Assembly: GCF_021650935.1 (NCBI RefSeq)
Contig: NZ_CP091244.1
Location: forward strand, 1,054,001 to 1,118,000
From: Thiothrix winogradskyi
GTDB taxonomy: Bacteria > Pseudomonadota > Gammaproteobacteria > Thiotrichales > Thiotrichaceae
Direction of reading: 5' to 3'
DNA length: 64,000 bases
In this document: one piece after another, positions 1-8,929 of the stretch
Position numbering within the stretch: the stretch's first letter is position 1
Layout: every line of letters begins with the position of its first letter
The notes under the pieces: generated by a model
Told to the model about the DNA's origin: nothing
The model's database searches: none
Seen by the model: the letters and a program-made list of their open reading frames with translations, nothing else
Made by a program: the position numbers and the translations under genes

Positions 1-1179
1 TTTTACCAACCTGCGATAGGAGTGTTGTTCTTGGTACCAAACATCGTAAGTAGGTTTCAGAATATGTTTTGATATGTACTGAATAGCTGGGACACACACT
101 GCATCGCCCATCGCAAAATATCCCTTGTTGGCGTTATTCGGCATCCAGAAACTGTCACGGACACCCTGTAAACGTGCATATTCCCTTGGCGTCATCAGAC
201 GAGCTTTCCAGCTACCGTGACCAATTTGCACCAGTATTTGCTTGCTTGATCCCCCTCTGGGGGTACGTAAACAGCCTGCAATCCCATCCGATCTCAATTC
301 TGCCATGGATTGACCGTTACGCATCCGACGGTAAACTGTGCCGTAAAAGTAGTCCGGCTCATTGAGCTTTTCCTTGATAACAACCCGATGTCCTGTACTC
401 ATCTGACTAAACAGATAGTGCTGTTTTTCGGTATCCCACCACAAAGGTGAGTCTTCCGCTACTTGCTCAACAATGTCAGAAAGTTTGAGTGCTGTTTTCT
501 TAGGTACTGGTATGTCAAACAAGCCCCAATTCAGGTCAGGGTTGCTTTGAATCAAGTCTCGTAATTTAGTTGAGCGCAGTTGAGGATTTTGGTGAAAATG
601 ATTCCACCAAGTGTCCAGAATACTTTTTTTGGCTTTAAGTTTCATGACCTGTTTAGCTAGGGTGTTTTCAACTGCAACAACAAATACTCTAGGTCGGCTT
701 TGAGGTGTGAATATCACGGCATCAATCTCAATGATGTCGACGGTATATCCCAATATATTCAGGGTCTTAACCGTGTTTCTGATGTCTTTCCCCTGATGCG
801 AGGTCAGAAAGCCTTTGACGTTTTCAAGTAAAACGATAGGGGGATGAGTGTTGCGCTGTTTCTTTTGTGCCAGGATGTCCAGTAATGCACTGAGAGTACC
901 TGATTCTTTCCCTGCGAGACCTGCCCGGTCGCCAGCCACTGAAAGGTCAGTACAAGGAAACGATGCCGTATACAGGAAAACATTATCCGGTATTTGCTCA
1001 GGTAGCTTGGCAATATTCCAAATGTCATCCAGAACAAAATCGTTATCACCAAAATTTGCGATGTAAGTCTCCTTCTTGTCTTGGGCAATGTCATTGGCCC
1101 AAGCGCATGACCAGCCATCATCTGCCAGTCCCTCACGCACCAAGCCAACGCCAGCAAAAAATTCCGCAAATCTCATCAT
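1..1179 (-). CDS. DNA (cytosine-5) methyltransferase of a type II R-M system (C-terminus cut by window edge)
   Basis: Transfers a methyl group from S-adenosylmethionine to C5 of cytosine in the recognition site, protecting the host from the endonuclease encoded just upstream. 393 residues are visible and the frame is open to base 1. The protein opens with FAEFFAGVGL (motif I, SAM binding), then FPCTDLS (motif IV, catalytic Cys), ENVKG (motif VI), QSRPRVFV (motif VIII) and, near the window edge, the motif X-like GYFAMGDAV. Motif IV reads PCT rather than the commoner PCQ. The ATG at 1179 overlaps the endonuclease stop as ATGA, so translation is probably coupled. An ATG at 1176 is the alternative start. 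The family is clear; the target site cannot be read from the sequence. Confidence 0.93.
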   Translation of the reverse strand, partial: MMRFAEFFAGVGLVREGLADDGWSCAWANDIAQDKKETYIANFGDNDFVLDDIWNIAKLPEQIPDNVFLYTASFPCTDLSVAGDRAGLAGKESGTLSALLDILAQKKQRNTHPPIVLLENVKGFLTSHQGKDIRNTVKTLNILGYTVDIIEIDAVIFTPQSRPRVFVVAVENTLAKQVMKLKAKKSILDTWWNHFHQNPQLRSTKLRDLIQSNPDLNWGLFDIPVPKKTALKLSDIVEQVAEDSPLWWDTEKQHYLFSQMSTGHRVVIKEKLNEPDYFYGTVYRRMRNGQSMAELRSDGIAGCLRTPRGGSSKQILVQIGHGSWKARLMTPREYARLQGVRDSFWMPNNANKGYFAMGDAVCVPAIQYISKHILKPTYDVWYQEQHSYRRLVK

Positions 1180-1733
1180 GAAATAAACCTGTTCAAGGTA
1201 TCAATGATCGTGTCGTTTCGTTCAACCAAAGCACCCTCGCGAATTTCCAGTACCAGTATGCCGTTCGTCCTCACGAATCCTGCTGGAATACTGCGACGGA
1301 ACCGTTGCCTGCGTTGAGCACTAGGAACGGAGGTGTCATAGTTTTGCAGATACTCTGGTTTCCATTGGTTGAAGTAGCTTGCTAAGTCTTTCCCCGCCAT
1401 GACTTTAACGATCACATCAACGTAAGTTTCAGAGTATGCACAAAACAGGTGGTTGATTTGTGCATCTTCATCCAGCTTATGGGTTCCAGTGTTGAGATGG
1501 TACTGATATTCGTATGAAGCTCCCATTTTAGCCGACTTGATTTCCCAACCAGATAAATCAGCCCCCGTATTGCCTGTACTGGATCGCCCCGTTAGGATGG
1601 CACCGAACAGTTCCCAAATCACTGATGGAACTGAACCTGTTACCTTTAGGTTATGCGCCTTAAGCAAGCTAATTTTTTCAGCATCAAGGATGTGCTTCTG
1701 ATAGAACTGGAATGTTTCATCAATACGGTTCAT
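1176..1733 (-). CDS. Probable type II restriction endonuclease
   Basis: A 185-residue protein between a controller protein and a cytosine methyltransferase, joined to both by ATGA overlaps. This is the standard C-R-M order, and the position is the main reason for the call. A PD-(D/E)xK-type core is visible as GADLSGWEIKSAK (Asp59, Glu64, Lys66), preceded by a helix-rich N-terminus. I do not recognise the specificity family. By family knowledge it would cut unmethylated DNA with Mg2+. The region is richer in A and T than the genes to its right, as expected for a mobile R-M system. Confidence 0.8.
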   Translation of the reverse strand: MNRIDETFQFYQKHILDAEKISLLKAHNLKVTGSVPSVIWELFGAILTGRSSTGNTGADLSGWEIKSAKMGASYEYQYHLNTGTHKLDEDAQINHLFCAYSETYVDVIVKVMAGKDLASYFNQWKPEYLQNYDTSVPSAQRRQRFRRSIPAGFVRTNGILVLEIREGALVERNDTIIDTLNRFIS

Positions 1734-1960
1734 GGAGCTTCTCCCTTTGATGGGAAAAGTTCATGTGGCTGGCAGTTCAGTGCTGTTATCAACCGGTAAA
1801 TATTAATGAGGCTGACGTTGCGATGCCCTCTTTCAACTGAACTAATATACGTTCGATCAAGGTCGGTTAGCTCAGCAAGTTTTTCTTGGCTAAACCCTTT
1901 TTGCGCTCTTATTTGTTGGACTTTCGTACCAAAAAAAGTTAGTAACTCTTTGTCCTGCAT
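1730..1960 (-). CDS. R-M controller (C) protein, XRE-type helix-turn-helix
   Basis: A 76-residue single-domain Cro/C1-type repressor-activator. The helix-turn-helix lies around residues 22-43 (SQEKLAELTDLDRTYISSVE). The length matches the usual 75-100 residues of C proteins. These dimers bind paired C-boxes upstream of their own gene, first activating and then repressing the C-R promoter so that methyltransferase accumulates before endonuclease. Here the boxes lie 44 bases upstream of the ATG (2004-2029). The stop overlaps the endonuclease start. An ATG slightly upstream (near 1975) is followed at once by a stop in its own frame, so 1960 is the only sensible start. Confidence 0.92.
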   Translation of the reverse strand: MQDKELLTFFGTKVQQIRAQKGFSQEKLAELTDLDRTYISSVERGHRNVSLINIYRLITALNCQPHELFPSKGEAP

Positions 1961-2003
1961 GATTAAGTTTTACATGGTGAAAGCCTAATCTTTTACTTTT
2001 GTA

Positions 2004-2029
2004 GACTATGAGTCTATGGACTATAAGTC
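2004..2029 (-). promoter_or_regulatory. Paired C-box operator of the R-M controller
   Basis: Two near-palindromes, GACTTATAGTC (2019-2029) and GACTCATAGTC (2004-2014) read on the minus strand, are separated by 4 bases. They match the known C-protein operator pattern GACT-N3-AGTC, with the flanking TATGTGACTTATAGTC form recalled for C.Esp1396I. Two dimers would bind here, one activating and one repressing. Confidence 0.88.
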
Positions 2030-2101
2030 ACATATGCTGGGCGATTTTACACAACCTAATACGCGCCGGATTAAATCCTTGTCAGTTTGAAAATCAATCA
2101 A

Positions 2102-3337
2102 TCATCCTCTCCACCACATCGACAACGGCACGGCAAACAGCTTTTCCCCAAACGGCACAAGCTCGCGCCCGCTATACAACACAATCCCACGCCGGAACAG
2201 CGTCGGTTCGGTTTCCTGCAAATGCCGCAAGCCTTTGAAGTCTTTGCTATCCACCGTGGCACTGGCTTTGACCTCAATGCCAGTAATATCGCCCGCCCGA
2301 TTTTCGAGGATGAAATCGACCTCTATATCGCTTTGGGTGCGGTAGTGCCACAAGGCCAAACGCTGTTGAGAAAAAGCGAGATATTTCAGCAATTCACCCA
2401 ATACGAAGGTTTCGACCAAGCCACCGGGTAAGCCGCTTTCGACACCCATGCGCCCTGCTGTCCAGTTGGCGAGGTGGGCAAGCAAACCCGTGTCCGGCAC
2501 GAATACCTTGGGGGCTTTGACCAGTCGCTTACCCGGATTACGCTCCCATGACGGCAGGCGATACACCAGAAACAGCATTTCCAGCAACGTAAAATAACGT
2601 TTGAGCGTGGTTTGAGTCAGGTTGCTGGTACGTGACAATTCCGCAAAATTCAGCAGGTTGGCACTGCGGTTTGCCAATAGTTGCAACAGATTGGGGATTT
2701 CGGTCAGTTGTTCCACCCGCGCCAGCTCGCGCACATCGCGGTACAGGATCGCTTGCAAGTAGTTGTCGAACCACGCCGCCCGCCGCCGTTCGCTGCGACG
2801 TGTCACCGCTTCGGGGAAACCGCCCGTTACCAGCTTGTCGATCAGTTGGGCGCGTTCACAGGGCGGGATAGGCGTTGCATCCAGCTTGCCATCAAACAGC
2901 CAATCCGCCAGATTGGTGGTGGCATCACCGGCCAGTTCGGCGCTCGACAACGGCCACAGCGACAACACTTCCATACGCCCTGCGAGTGAATCGGCAATAT
3001 CCGGCAACAGCATCACGTTTGCCGAACCCGTCAGCAGGAAACGCCCCGGCTTGCGGTCACGGTCAACCGCTGCTTTGATGGCGAGGAACAAGGCTGGGGC
3101 GCGTTGCACTTCATCCAATGCCACTGCGCCATTGATGCCTGCAATGAATCCGGCGGGGTCGCCAGTAGCGGCGGCGAGTGTGGCGTGATCATCCAGCGTG
3201 AAATAACGCCGTCCCTCATTGGCAGCGAATGCCTGAATCAGGGTGCTTTTGCCCGTTTGACGTGCGCCATTAAGCAACACAACGGGGGTGTCAGCGAGTG
3301 CTTCTTGTAGCAAGGGGGTGATGTGGCGTGTATACAT
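2102..3337 (-). CDS. AAA+ ATPase with C-terminal DUF4143 (PD-(D/E)xK-like) domain
   Basis: 411 residues. The N-terminal P-loop reads NGARQTGKST (residues 23-32), followed by a Walker B-like VALDEVQRAP and a sensor LLTGSANV. The C-terminal third is the DUF4143 fold, with DIEVDFILEN and GIEVKAS in the E-x-K arrangement of the PD-(D/E)xK superfamily. Such ATPases are widespread solitary accessory genes in bacteria, and no cellular substrate is established. It stands alone, about 140 bases from the R-M operon, and is not co-transcribed with any PQQ gene. Length and motifs look intact. Confidence 0.85.
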   Translation of the reverse strand: MYTRHITPLLQEALADTPVVLLNGARQTGKSTLIQAFAANEGRRYFTLDDHATLAAATGDPAGFIAGINGAVALDEVQRAPALFLAIKAAVDRDRKPGRFLLTGSANVMLLPDIADSLAGRMEVLSLWPLSSAELAGDATTNLADWLFDGKLDATPIPPCERAQLIDKLVTGGFPEAVTRRSERRRAAWFDNYLQAILYRDVRELARVEQLTEIPNLLQLLANRSANLLNFAELSRTSNLTQTTLKRYFTLLEMLFLVYRLPSWERNPGKRLVKAPKVFVPDTGLLAHLANWTAGRMGVESGLPGGLVETFVLGELLKYLAFSQQRLALWHYRTQSDIEVDFILENRAGDITGIEVKASATVDSKDFKGLRHLQETEPTLFRRGIVLYSGRELVPFGEKLFAVPLSMWWRG

Positions 3338-3413
3338 GTCGCTATTTTAGATCATGTATATCTGCCATTCAATAGCTGAAAATCATCCACTTGATGGACG
3401 ATTTTACATGCAA

Positions 3414-4220
3414 TCAAGCCTGCCGCGCCTTCTTCACCATCCCCCGCTGCGGGTCATAGCCCCACACTGCCAGCAGGAAAAATACGATTAAAGCGCCCAA
3501 TACGACCAGTGAGGAGAGGAGGTTGAACTGACCGTAAAGGGCAAAGCGGATCATTTCCACCGCATGGGTGAACGGATTCAATTGCGCGAGTTGATGCACA
3601 ATGGTTGCGCCCGATTCCTGCAATTTCCACAGCGGGTAGAGTGCGGTAGAAATAAAAAACATCGGGAAAATCACAAAATTCATGGTTCCGGCGAAATTTT
3701 CCAATTGGCGGATCGACACCGACAGCAGCAAGCCCAATGCCCCCAGCATTAACCCCGCCAGAATCAGCGGTGGCAACGCATACAGCCATCCTGACCACGG
3801 AATATCCACCTTAAACACGGCGCACAACGCCAGAAACGCATACGCTTGCAACACCGATAGCACCGTGCCCGCCACCAGCTTACTGAATAGCAAAAACCAG
3901 CGCGGTTGCGGTGCAATCAGCAATAAGCGCATTAAGCCCATTTCGCGGTCATAGACCATTGCCAGCGACGATTGCATCCCATTGAATAACAACACCATTC
4001 CCAGCAAACCGGGGACGACGTAGACCTGATATTCGATATAGGTTTCGTAAGGCGGGATAATCGACACCCCGAAAATGTTCTGGAATCCGGCGGCGAATAC
4101 CACCAGCCACAAGGCTGGACGCACCAATGCCGACAGCAAGCGCCCGCGCTGATGCCAGAATTTAACCGTTTCGCGTTGGCTGATTGCCAGCAGTGCGGGC
4201 AAACGTCGCGTGTGTGCCAT
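3414..4220 (-). CDS. pedC: ABC-2 type permease of the PQQ-alcohol-dehydrogenase-associated transporter (PedC-like)
   Basis: A 268-residue inner-membrane protein with six hydrophobic segments and the ABC-2 signature region (LNPFTHAVEMIRF near the end). It belongs to the permease family that travels with quinoprotein alcohol dehydrogenases. In Pseudomonas putida the PedA1A2BC transporter is reported to matter for growth on scarce lanthanides. The start is set by GGAGGAGG directly before ATG 4220. It is transcribed away from the propeller and binding-protein genes through a shared promoter region (4221-4372) with four CCAAC units. No ATP-binding subunit is found beside it, which is unusual for this cluster. 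Confidence 0.82.
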   Translation of the reverse strand: MAHTRRLPALLAISQRETVKFWHQRGRLLSALVRPALWLVVFAAGFQNIFGVSIIPPYETYIEYQVYVVPGLLGMVLLFNGMQSSLAMVYDREMGLMRLLLIAPQPRWFLLFSKLVAGTVLSVLQAYAFLALCAVFKVDIPWSGWLYALPPLILAGLMLGALGLLLSVSIRQLENFAGTMNFVIFPMFFISTALYPLWKLQESGATIVHQLAQLNPFTHAVEMIRFALYGQFNLLSSLVVLGALIVFFLLAVWGYDPQRGMVKKARQA

Positions 4221-4277
4221 AACCTCCTCCCCGATGGTTAGCTGTGTCTTGATACCGCAAATAGACGGGTTGCGCTA

Positions 4278-4339
4278 CCAACTTTTTACCAACCTCAAGC
4301 GGCCAACCAACCTTTTTCCAACCAACCCCCGTCTACAGT
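4278..4339 (+). promoter_or_regulatory. Tandem CCAACC box and -10 element, divergent pedC / propeller promoter region
   Basis: CCAAC repeats occur at 4278, 4289, 4303, 4307, 4318 and 4322. The pair at 4307 and 4318 (CCAACCTTTTTCCAACC) has an 11-base period and is followed after exactly 10 bases by TACAGT (4334-4339), a plausible -10 for the rightward propeller gene. The pair at 4278/4289 also has an 11-base period and may serve the leftward permease. The element is shared with seven other promoters in this window. Confidence 0.75.
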
Positions 4340-4372
4340 GACCCTAAAGCGATGCATAATGAGGAGGACATT

Positions 4373-5497
4373 GTGAAGCCATTTACCCCGCCTTTTACCC
4401 TAGCGTTACTGTCATTCAGCCTGTTGGCTGCCCTTCCTGTTTTTGCCAAAGATACTGGCTATCTGTTTGTTAGCAGCGAAAAAGACAACAATATCAGCGT
4501 ACTCGATGCCAAAACCTTTGAAGTGGTCAAGCGGATTGGCACGGCTGCCCGCCCGCGCCACCTGCAATTCAGCCCTGATCGCAGCAAAATTTACGCCGCC
4601 TGCGGTGATGGTGCGGCGATTGACATTATCGACGTTGCCAAACTGGAACTGGTCGACCGCATTGCTGGCATCGAAGACCCCGAATTATTCGACATTAGCG
4701 CTGATGGCAAAACGCTATATATCTCGCTGGAAGATGATGGCGCACTCGGTATCCTCAATCTGGACGAATACTTTGCTAAACGCGGCGACAAACCCGACCT
4801 GAGCGTTGCTGAACCAGCCCCGCCGGGTGAAAGCAGCGAGTCCGAAGACGACAAAGCCGATCACGATGATGATGAAAAAGAGGGGGAAGGCGACGCTGAC
4901 ACCACAATTCCCGGCATGAAAACCGTGGAAGTCGGCGAAGAACCGGAAGGTATCTTGCTCAGCCCGGATGGTAAAACCGTGTATGTGACTTCTGAAGTGG
5001 CGAACACTGTCCACGTCGTGGATACCGCCAGCGGTGAGATGCAAGCGAATATCGTGGTCGGCAATCGCCCACGCCGTTTCGCCATGACCCCCGACCAAAA
5101 AGAATTGTGGGTCACGAATGAAATCAGCGGTGAAGTCACCATCATTGACCCCGCCACCAACAAAGTGACCAAAACCATTAAGTTCCAGCCCAAAGGTTTC
5201 CGCGAGGAAGATGTTACCCCGGTTGGCATTGCCATGAGCAGCGACGGTAAAACTGTGATTGTCGGTTTGGGTGGGGCAAATCACATTGCCTTCGTCGATG
5301 TTGCCAGCCAGGCAATTCAGGACTACGTGTTGGTGGGTAAGCGAGCCTGGAACGTGACCTTGAACCGTGATAATAGCTTGCTCTACGTTGCCAATGGCTT
5401 GAGCGATGACATCTCGGTAGTGGATATTGCCAGCCGCAAAGTGGTGAAATCGGTGCCGATTGCACGTGTACCGCATACGGTGCTGATTGATGATTAG
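4373..5497 (+). CDS. PQQ-dependent catabolism-associated YVTN beta-propeller protein
   Basis: A periplasmic repeat protein of 374 residues from a GTG with a strong ribosome site (GAGGAGG, 4361-4367); the ATG at 4352 lacks one. A signal peptide ends at VFAKD. Blades carry the YVTN-type signature (VYVTSEVANTVHVVDT, LYVANGLSDDISVVD). The family accompanies quinoprotein dehydrogenase ABC transporters and is thought to act with them outside the inner membrane. Its substrate is unproven. Between two blades lies an Asp/Glu-rich stretch (4816-4908, SESEDD...HDDDEKEGEGD) that makes this protein longer than the members I recall. The stop overlaps the next gene's start, so the two are translationally coupled. 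Confidence 0.85.
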   Translation: MKPFTPPFTLALLSFSLLAALPVFAKDTGYLFVSSEKDNNISVLDAKTFEVVKRIGTAARPRHLQFSPDRSKIYAACGDGAAIDIIDVAKLELVDRIAGIEDPELFDISADGKTLYISLEDDGALGILNLDEYFAKRGDKPDLSVAEPAPPGESSESEDDKADHDDDEKEGEGDADTTIPGMKTVEVGEEPEGILLSPDGKTVYVTSEVANTVHVVDTASGEMQANIVVGNRPRRFAMTPDQKELWVTNEISGEVTIIDPATNKVTKTIKFQPKGFREEDVTPVGIAMSSDGKTVIVGLGGANHIAFVDVASQAIQDYVLVGKRAWNVTLNRDNSLLYVANGLSDDISVVDIASRKVVKSVPIARVPHTVLIDD

Positions 5498-6653
5498 CAG
5501 AATTCTTGTCCTCCTTGCGCTATTGCTGAGTAATGCGGTAAGCGCTGCCGATTTCCCCATCGGCTACCTGCAATTGCAGGATGACGCGCGTTACAGTGGC
5601 AAGCGCACCTTTGCGCAATACCTGATGCAGCCACTCGGTCGCCCTTACGCGGGAGCTGAGGTGGCGCTAAAGGAAAGCAAATTCCACGGTTCCGCCGTTG
5701 GTGCAGAATTCAAGCTGCAACAGGTCAAAGGTAAAGATACTGCCGACTTGCTGGCGCAGGTGGAGAGCCTCAGTAAGCAAGGCGTGCAGTTTTTCGTGGT
5801 GGATACCCCAGCGGCTACGCTGGCGGAATTGGCAGCGGCTACCAAGGGCAAAGACTTGTTGCTATTAAATATTTCTGCCCGCGAAGACAGCTTGCGGCAA
5901 GCGCAATGTCAGGCGCATTTGCTGCACCTTATCCCCAATTACGCGATGCTGACCGACGCGCTGACTCAATACCTAAAAGTGCGCAAATGGAATGAAGCGC
6001 TGTTATTGCACGGTGGATCTGACGAAGACCTGCAATTGACTGCCGCGTTTGAACGTTCCGCCAAGCGTTACGGCGTGGAAATTGACGAAAAGCGCCCGTT
6101 TGAATTGAGCAATGACCCGCGTCACCGTGATCAGAATAATGTGGCGTTGCTGACCGCTGATGCCGATTACGATGTGATTTTTGTCGCGGATACCCACGGT
6201 GAATTTGCCCGCAATGTGCCTTACCAAAGCATTAAGCCGCAGTTAGTGGTGGGGTCGGAAGGTTTAGCCCCAGCCGCTTGGCATTGGGCATGGGAACGCC
6301 ACGGCGCACCGCAATTGGAAAAGCGTTTCGAGAAACACGCCGGTCGCCCGATGCGTGACGTGGACTGGGCGGCGTGGATGGCAGTCAAGGCGATTGCCGA
6401 AGCGGTACAGCGCACTGCCAGCACTGACTTTGCCAAACTGCGCGAACACTTGCTGAGTGATGCGTTCATTTTGGATGGTTTTAAGGGCAAACGTAGCAAT
6501 TTCCGTCCGTGGGATCGCCAGTTACGCCAGCCGATTTTGCTGGGAACGCATAACTGGGTGGTGGAACGCCTGCCGCTGGATGGTTTCCTGCACCAAACCA
6601 ATAACCTCGACACCTTGGGCTTTGATGAGCGCGATAGCCAATGTAAGTTTTGA
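5490..6653 (+). CDS. Periplasmic substrate-binding protein, PQQ-alcohol-dehydrogenase-associated ABC system
   Basis: 387 residues with a cleavable signal peptide (ILVLLALLLSNAVSAA) and a type I periplasmic-binding fold (branched-chain amino-acid-receptor-like). It belongs to the binding proteins that travel with PQQ alcohol dehydrogenases. ATG 5490 overlaps the propeller stop; a TTG one codon earlier is less likely. The ligand is unknown; a lanthanide chelate, alcohol-derived compound or quinone-related solute are all possible. It lies in a two-gene operon with the propeller, and a hairpin terminator follows at 6665. Confidence 0.82.
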   Translation: MISRILVLLALLLSNAVSAADFPIGYLQLQDDARYSGKRTFAQYLMQPLGRPYAGAEVALKESKFHGSAVGAEFKLQQVKGKDTADLLAQVESLSKQGVQFFVVDTPAATLAELAAATKGKDLLLLNISAREDSLRQAQCQAHLLHLIPNYAMLTDALTQYLKVRKWNEALLLHGGSDEDLQLTAAFERSAKRYGVEIDEKRPFELSNDPRHRDQNNVALLTADADYDVIFVADTHGEFARNVPYQSIKPQLVVGSEGLAPAAWHWAWERHGAPQLEKRFEKHAGRPMRDVDWAAWMAVKAIAEAVQRTASTDFAKLREHLLSDAFILDGFKGKRSNFRPWDRQLRQPILLGTHNWVVERLPLDGFLHQTNNLDTLGFDERDSQCKF

Positions 6654-6664
6654 GAGCCTGTCTT

Positions 6665-6692
6665 TGGCGGAGGATACACCCCCGCCATTTTT
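6665..6692 (+). terminator. Rho-independent terminator after the binding-protein gene
   Basis: TGGCGG / CCGCCA stem with an 11-base loop, followed by ATTTTT, between the rightward binding-protein gene and the convergent TonB receptor gene. Confidence 0.75.
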
Positions 6693-6699
6693 ACTTGGA

Positions 6700-8895
6700 C
6701 TAAAAGTCGAAACTAACGCCTCCCATGATTTGCCGCCCGCGTCCGGCGGTTTTGCCATCGACACGGCTGGCGAGGTATTCCTTATCCGCTAAGTTTTCCG
6801 CACTGATGAAATAGCTGGCTTTGGAATTACCGGGCTTGTAATTCAAAGAGGCGTTCAACAGGGTGTAGGCGGGAATCGTGCCTTCTTCACCCGATTCATT
6901 TTCTACGGTGGTGTTCGCGCCATCCGCAAACTGTTCGCTGACGTGGTTGACACCAATACGCGCATCTAAACCGTTGGGGTGTTCGTAGCCAAGGTTTACG
7001 CTGGCAAGGTGCTTGGGTGCGTAGGGCATCCGATTGCCGCTGAGAATATCTTCATCGGCAACATCGGTTTTGAATTTGGCATTGGCAAGATGGGTGTAAC
7101 TGCCTTGCAGGTAAACATTGCTGCTGGTGTTATTCAGTACCCCAAAGTCAACCCGCCCTGCCAGCTCAACCCCGTTTTGCTGGGTTTTGCCGCCGTTGAA
7201 GAAACGCCCGTTATCCTGAATCACAACCTCGTCAAAATCGGTGTGGAACACGGTGGCTTCGGTGGTAATACCGGGCTTGGGTTTGCTGCGCACGCCCAGT
7301 TCCCAGTTAGTGCTTTCCTCTGGCTTGGTGTTGCTGACCACCGCACTGTCAGCACCATCGGCACTAATGTCGCGGTCAGGGCGCGGCGGGGCAAAACCTT
7401 TGTGGACACCGGCAAACACCGTGGTTTTTTCCTTGCCATTCCAAGCGACCCCAAAGCCGGGCAGGACTTTGGTTTGCTTATTGCTAAGCTGGGATTCGGG
7501 GTTGTTTTGCGGTTGACCTTCAGCGCGTTTCACATCGGTGTTGATGGTGAGATCTTCGACCCGCACGCCCGGCGTAATCGACCAGTCACCAAGATGTGAG
7601 GTGTTTTGCGCGTAATACGATTTGGCATCGAGGTCAATGTCGATTTGCTCACGATGCCCCGTACCGCCATTCACGCCGACAAAGCTGGTGGCGTAGTCTT
7701 TGTCCTGAAAGCGCGGGTCAGCTCCCCGGAATTGGTTACGTTCCTGCGTTTCCTTGTGGTAGCGCATTCCGATCACGGCTTCGTTTTCGACACCAAAAGC
7801 GTTATGGCTAATATCCAAGCGCGGTTCAATCCCCCAGTATTGGAAATCGCGGGGTCGCCAGCGCCCACCGCACAATTCCGCATTTTCTTCGGTCGCCACG
7901 CCCAAATCTTCACAGCGATCCATCACGGAACGCCCATCCAGACTGCCGGGTTCATTGGTTTGACGGAACGAGGCGCGGCTATTATCGACGTAATAGGCTT
8001 GTGTGCTTAGTTTGGCTTTGTCGTTGATTTCCAGCGTGTGTTGCACTTGTGCGGTGGTGCGTTCCTGCTCGAAACGGTCATTTTTACCGGTCGGGGCTTG
8101 GAAGGGGTCTTCGGCGTATTCCACTGTTCCCAAGCCGGTTTCAGACACATGCGAATCTTCGGTAAACTGCGATACCTTCGCGGTCAGGGTTTGTTTGTCA
8201 TTGAGATTGAGCTTGCCCTTGAGGGTGTATTCGCTGACATCGAAATCGTGGTTGGTACGGATACCATCGCCTTGTTTTTTAATGACATCGAGTCGCACCC
8301 CGCCTTTTTCATTGCCTGCGCCAATAGTGGCGGCTATCCCTGTGTAATTATTATTGCCAACGCTGGCAGTCACACTGCCTTCTCGCCCATTTTCAGGCAC
8401 GGGTTGGGTGACGAAATTGATCATGCCGCCGATGGTTTGCGGGCCATACAGCACTTGCCCTGAGCCTTTGACCACTTCAATCGTGTCTACCCGTTCGGTT
8501 GGCGTGGTGTAATGGGCGGAAGGGTCGCCATACGGCCCTAAAAACAAGGGCATTCCATCTTCCAGCAGCAAGGTGCGCGAGGAACGCCGGGGGTCTAAGC
8601 CGCGCATCCCAATATTCACCCCCAAGCCCATGGTATTTTCACCGACGACATGAATGCCGGGGACGGTGTTTAGGGTTTCTTCTACCGAAAAGGCGCGGCG
8701 TTGTTCTAAATCCGCACGGTCAATAATTGCGAATGAGCCGGGAACACCGTCGAGTTTTTTGGGCAAAATACCCACGACATCAATGCTACCCAGTGCCGTG
8801 ACCTCGGTATCCGCTAGCAATAAGCCAGGGGTCACGCCAACCGCCAGTAATACCGCGATACGCAGTTTGTTATGGGGGAACTGTGTTATTTTCAT
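6700..8895 (-). CDS. TonB-dependent outer-membrane receptor
   Basis: 731 residues from ATG 8895, which has AAGGAG at the right distance; the upstream ATG lacks one. A signal peptide is followed by a plug domain (VGILPKKLDGVPGSFAIIDR; PGIHVVGENTMGLGVNIGMR) and a 22-strand-type barrel ending in the aromatic signature VSFDF. It resembles FecA-like receptors for metal chelates. Its promoter carries the same CCAACC box as the quinoprotein dehydrogenase and PQQ synthesis genes, so it is probably induced with alcohol oxidation. By analogy with methylotroph lanthanide-uptake receptors, lanthanophore uptake is an attractive but unproven role; a siderophore or PQQ are alternatives. Confidence 0.88.
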   Translation of the reverse strand: MKITQFPHNKLRIAVLLAVGVTPGLLLADTEVTALGSIDVVGILPKKLDGVPGSFAIIDRADLEQRRAFSVEETLNTVPGIHVVGENTMGLGVNIGMRGLDPRRSSRTLLLEDGMPLFLGPYGDPSAHYTTPTERVDTIEVVKGSGQVLYGPQTIGGMINFVTQPVPENGREGSVTASVGNNNYTGIAATIGAGNEKGGVRLDVIKKQGDGIRTNHDFDVSEYTLKGKLNLNDKQTLTAKVSQFTEDSHVSETGLGTVEYAEDPFQAPTGKNDRFEQERTTAQVQHTLEINDKAKLSTQAYYVDNSRASFRQTNEPGSLDGRSVMDRCEDLGVATEENAELCGGRWRPRDFQYWGIEPRLDISHNAFGVENEAVIGMRYHKETQERNQFRGADPRFQDKDYATSFVGVNGGTGHREQIDIDLDAKSYYAQNTSHLGDWSITPGVRVEDLTINTDVKRAEGQPQNNPESQLSNKQTKVLPGFGVAWNGKEKTTVFAGVHKGFAPPRPDRDISADGADSAVVSNTKPEESTNWELGVRSKPKPGITTEATVFHTDFDEVVIQDNGRFFNGGKTQQNGVELAGRVDFGVLNNTSSNVYLQGSYTHLANAKFKTDVADEDILSGNRMPYAPKHLASVNLGYEHPNGLDARIGVNHVSEQFADGANTTVENESGEEGTIPAYTLLNASLNYKPGNSKASYFISAENLADKEYLASRVDGKTAGRGRQIMGGVSFDF

Positions 8896-8929
8896 CCTGC
8901 TCTCCTTGGGAATGTGGTTCAATTAACAC

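Noticed and set aside
1010..1025. AATATTCC in the methyltransferase gene as an ECF promoter
   Set aside because: It is inside a coding region and has no CATCAT-like -10 at the right distance.
2102..3337. The DUF4143 ATPase as the missing ABC ATPase
   Set aside because: It lacks the ABC signature and has a C-terminal nuclease-like domain, so it is an unrelated AAA+ protein.
4715..5560. A 281-codon open frame antisense to the propeller gene
   Set aside because: The sense frame has a signal peptide, repeats and a ribosome site. The antisense reading has no family and arises from codon bias.
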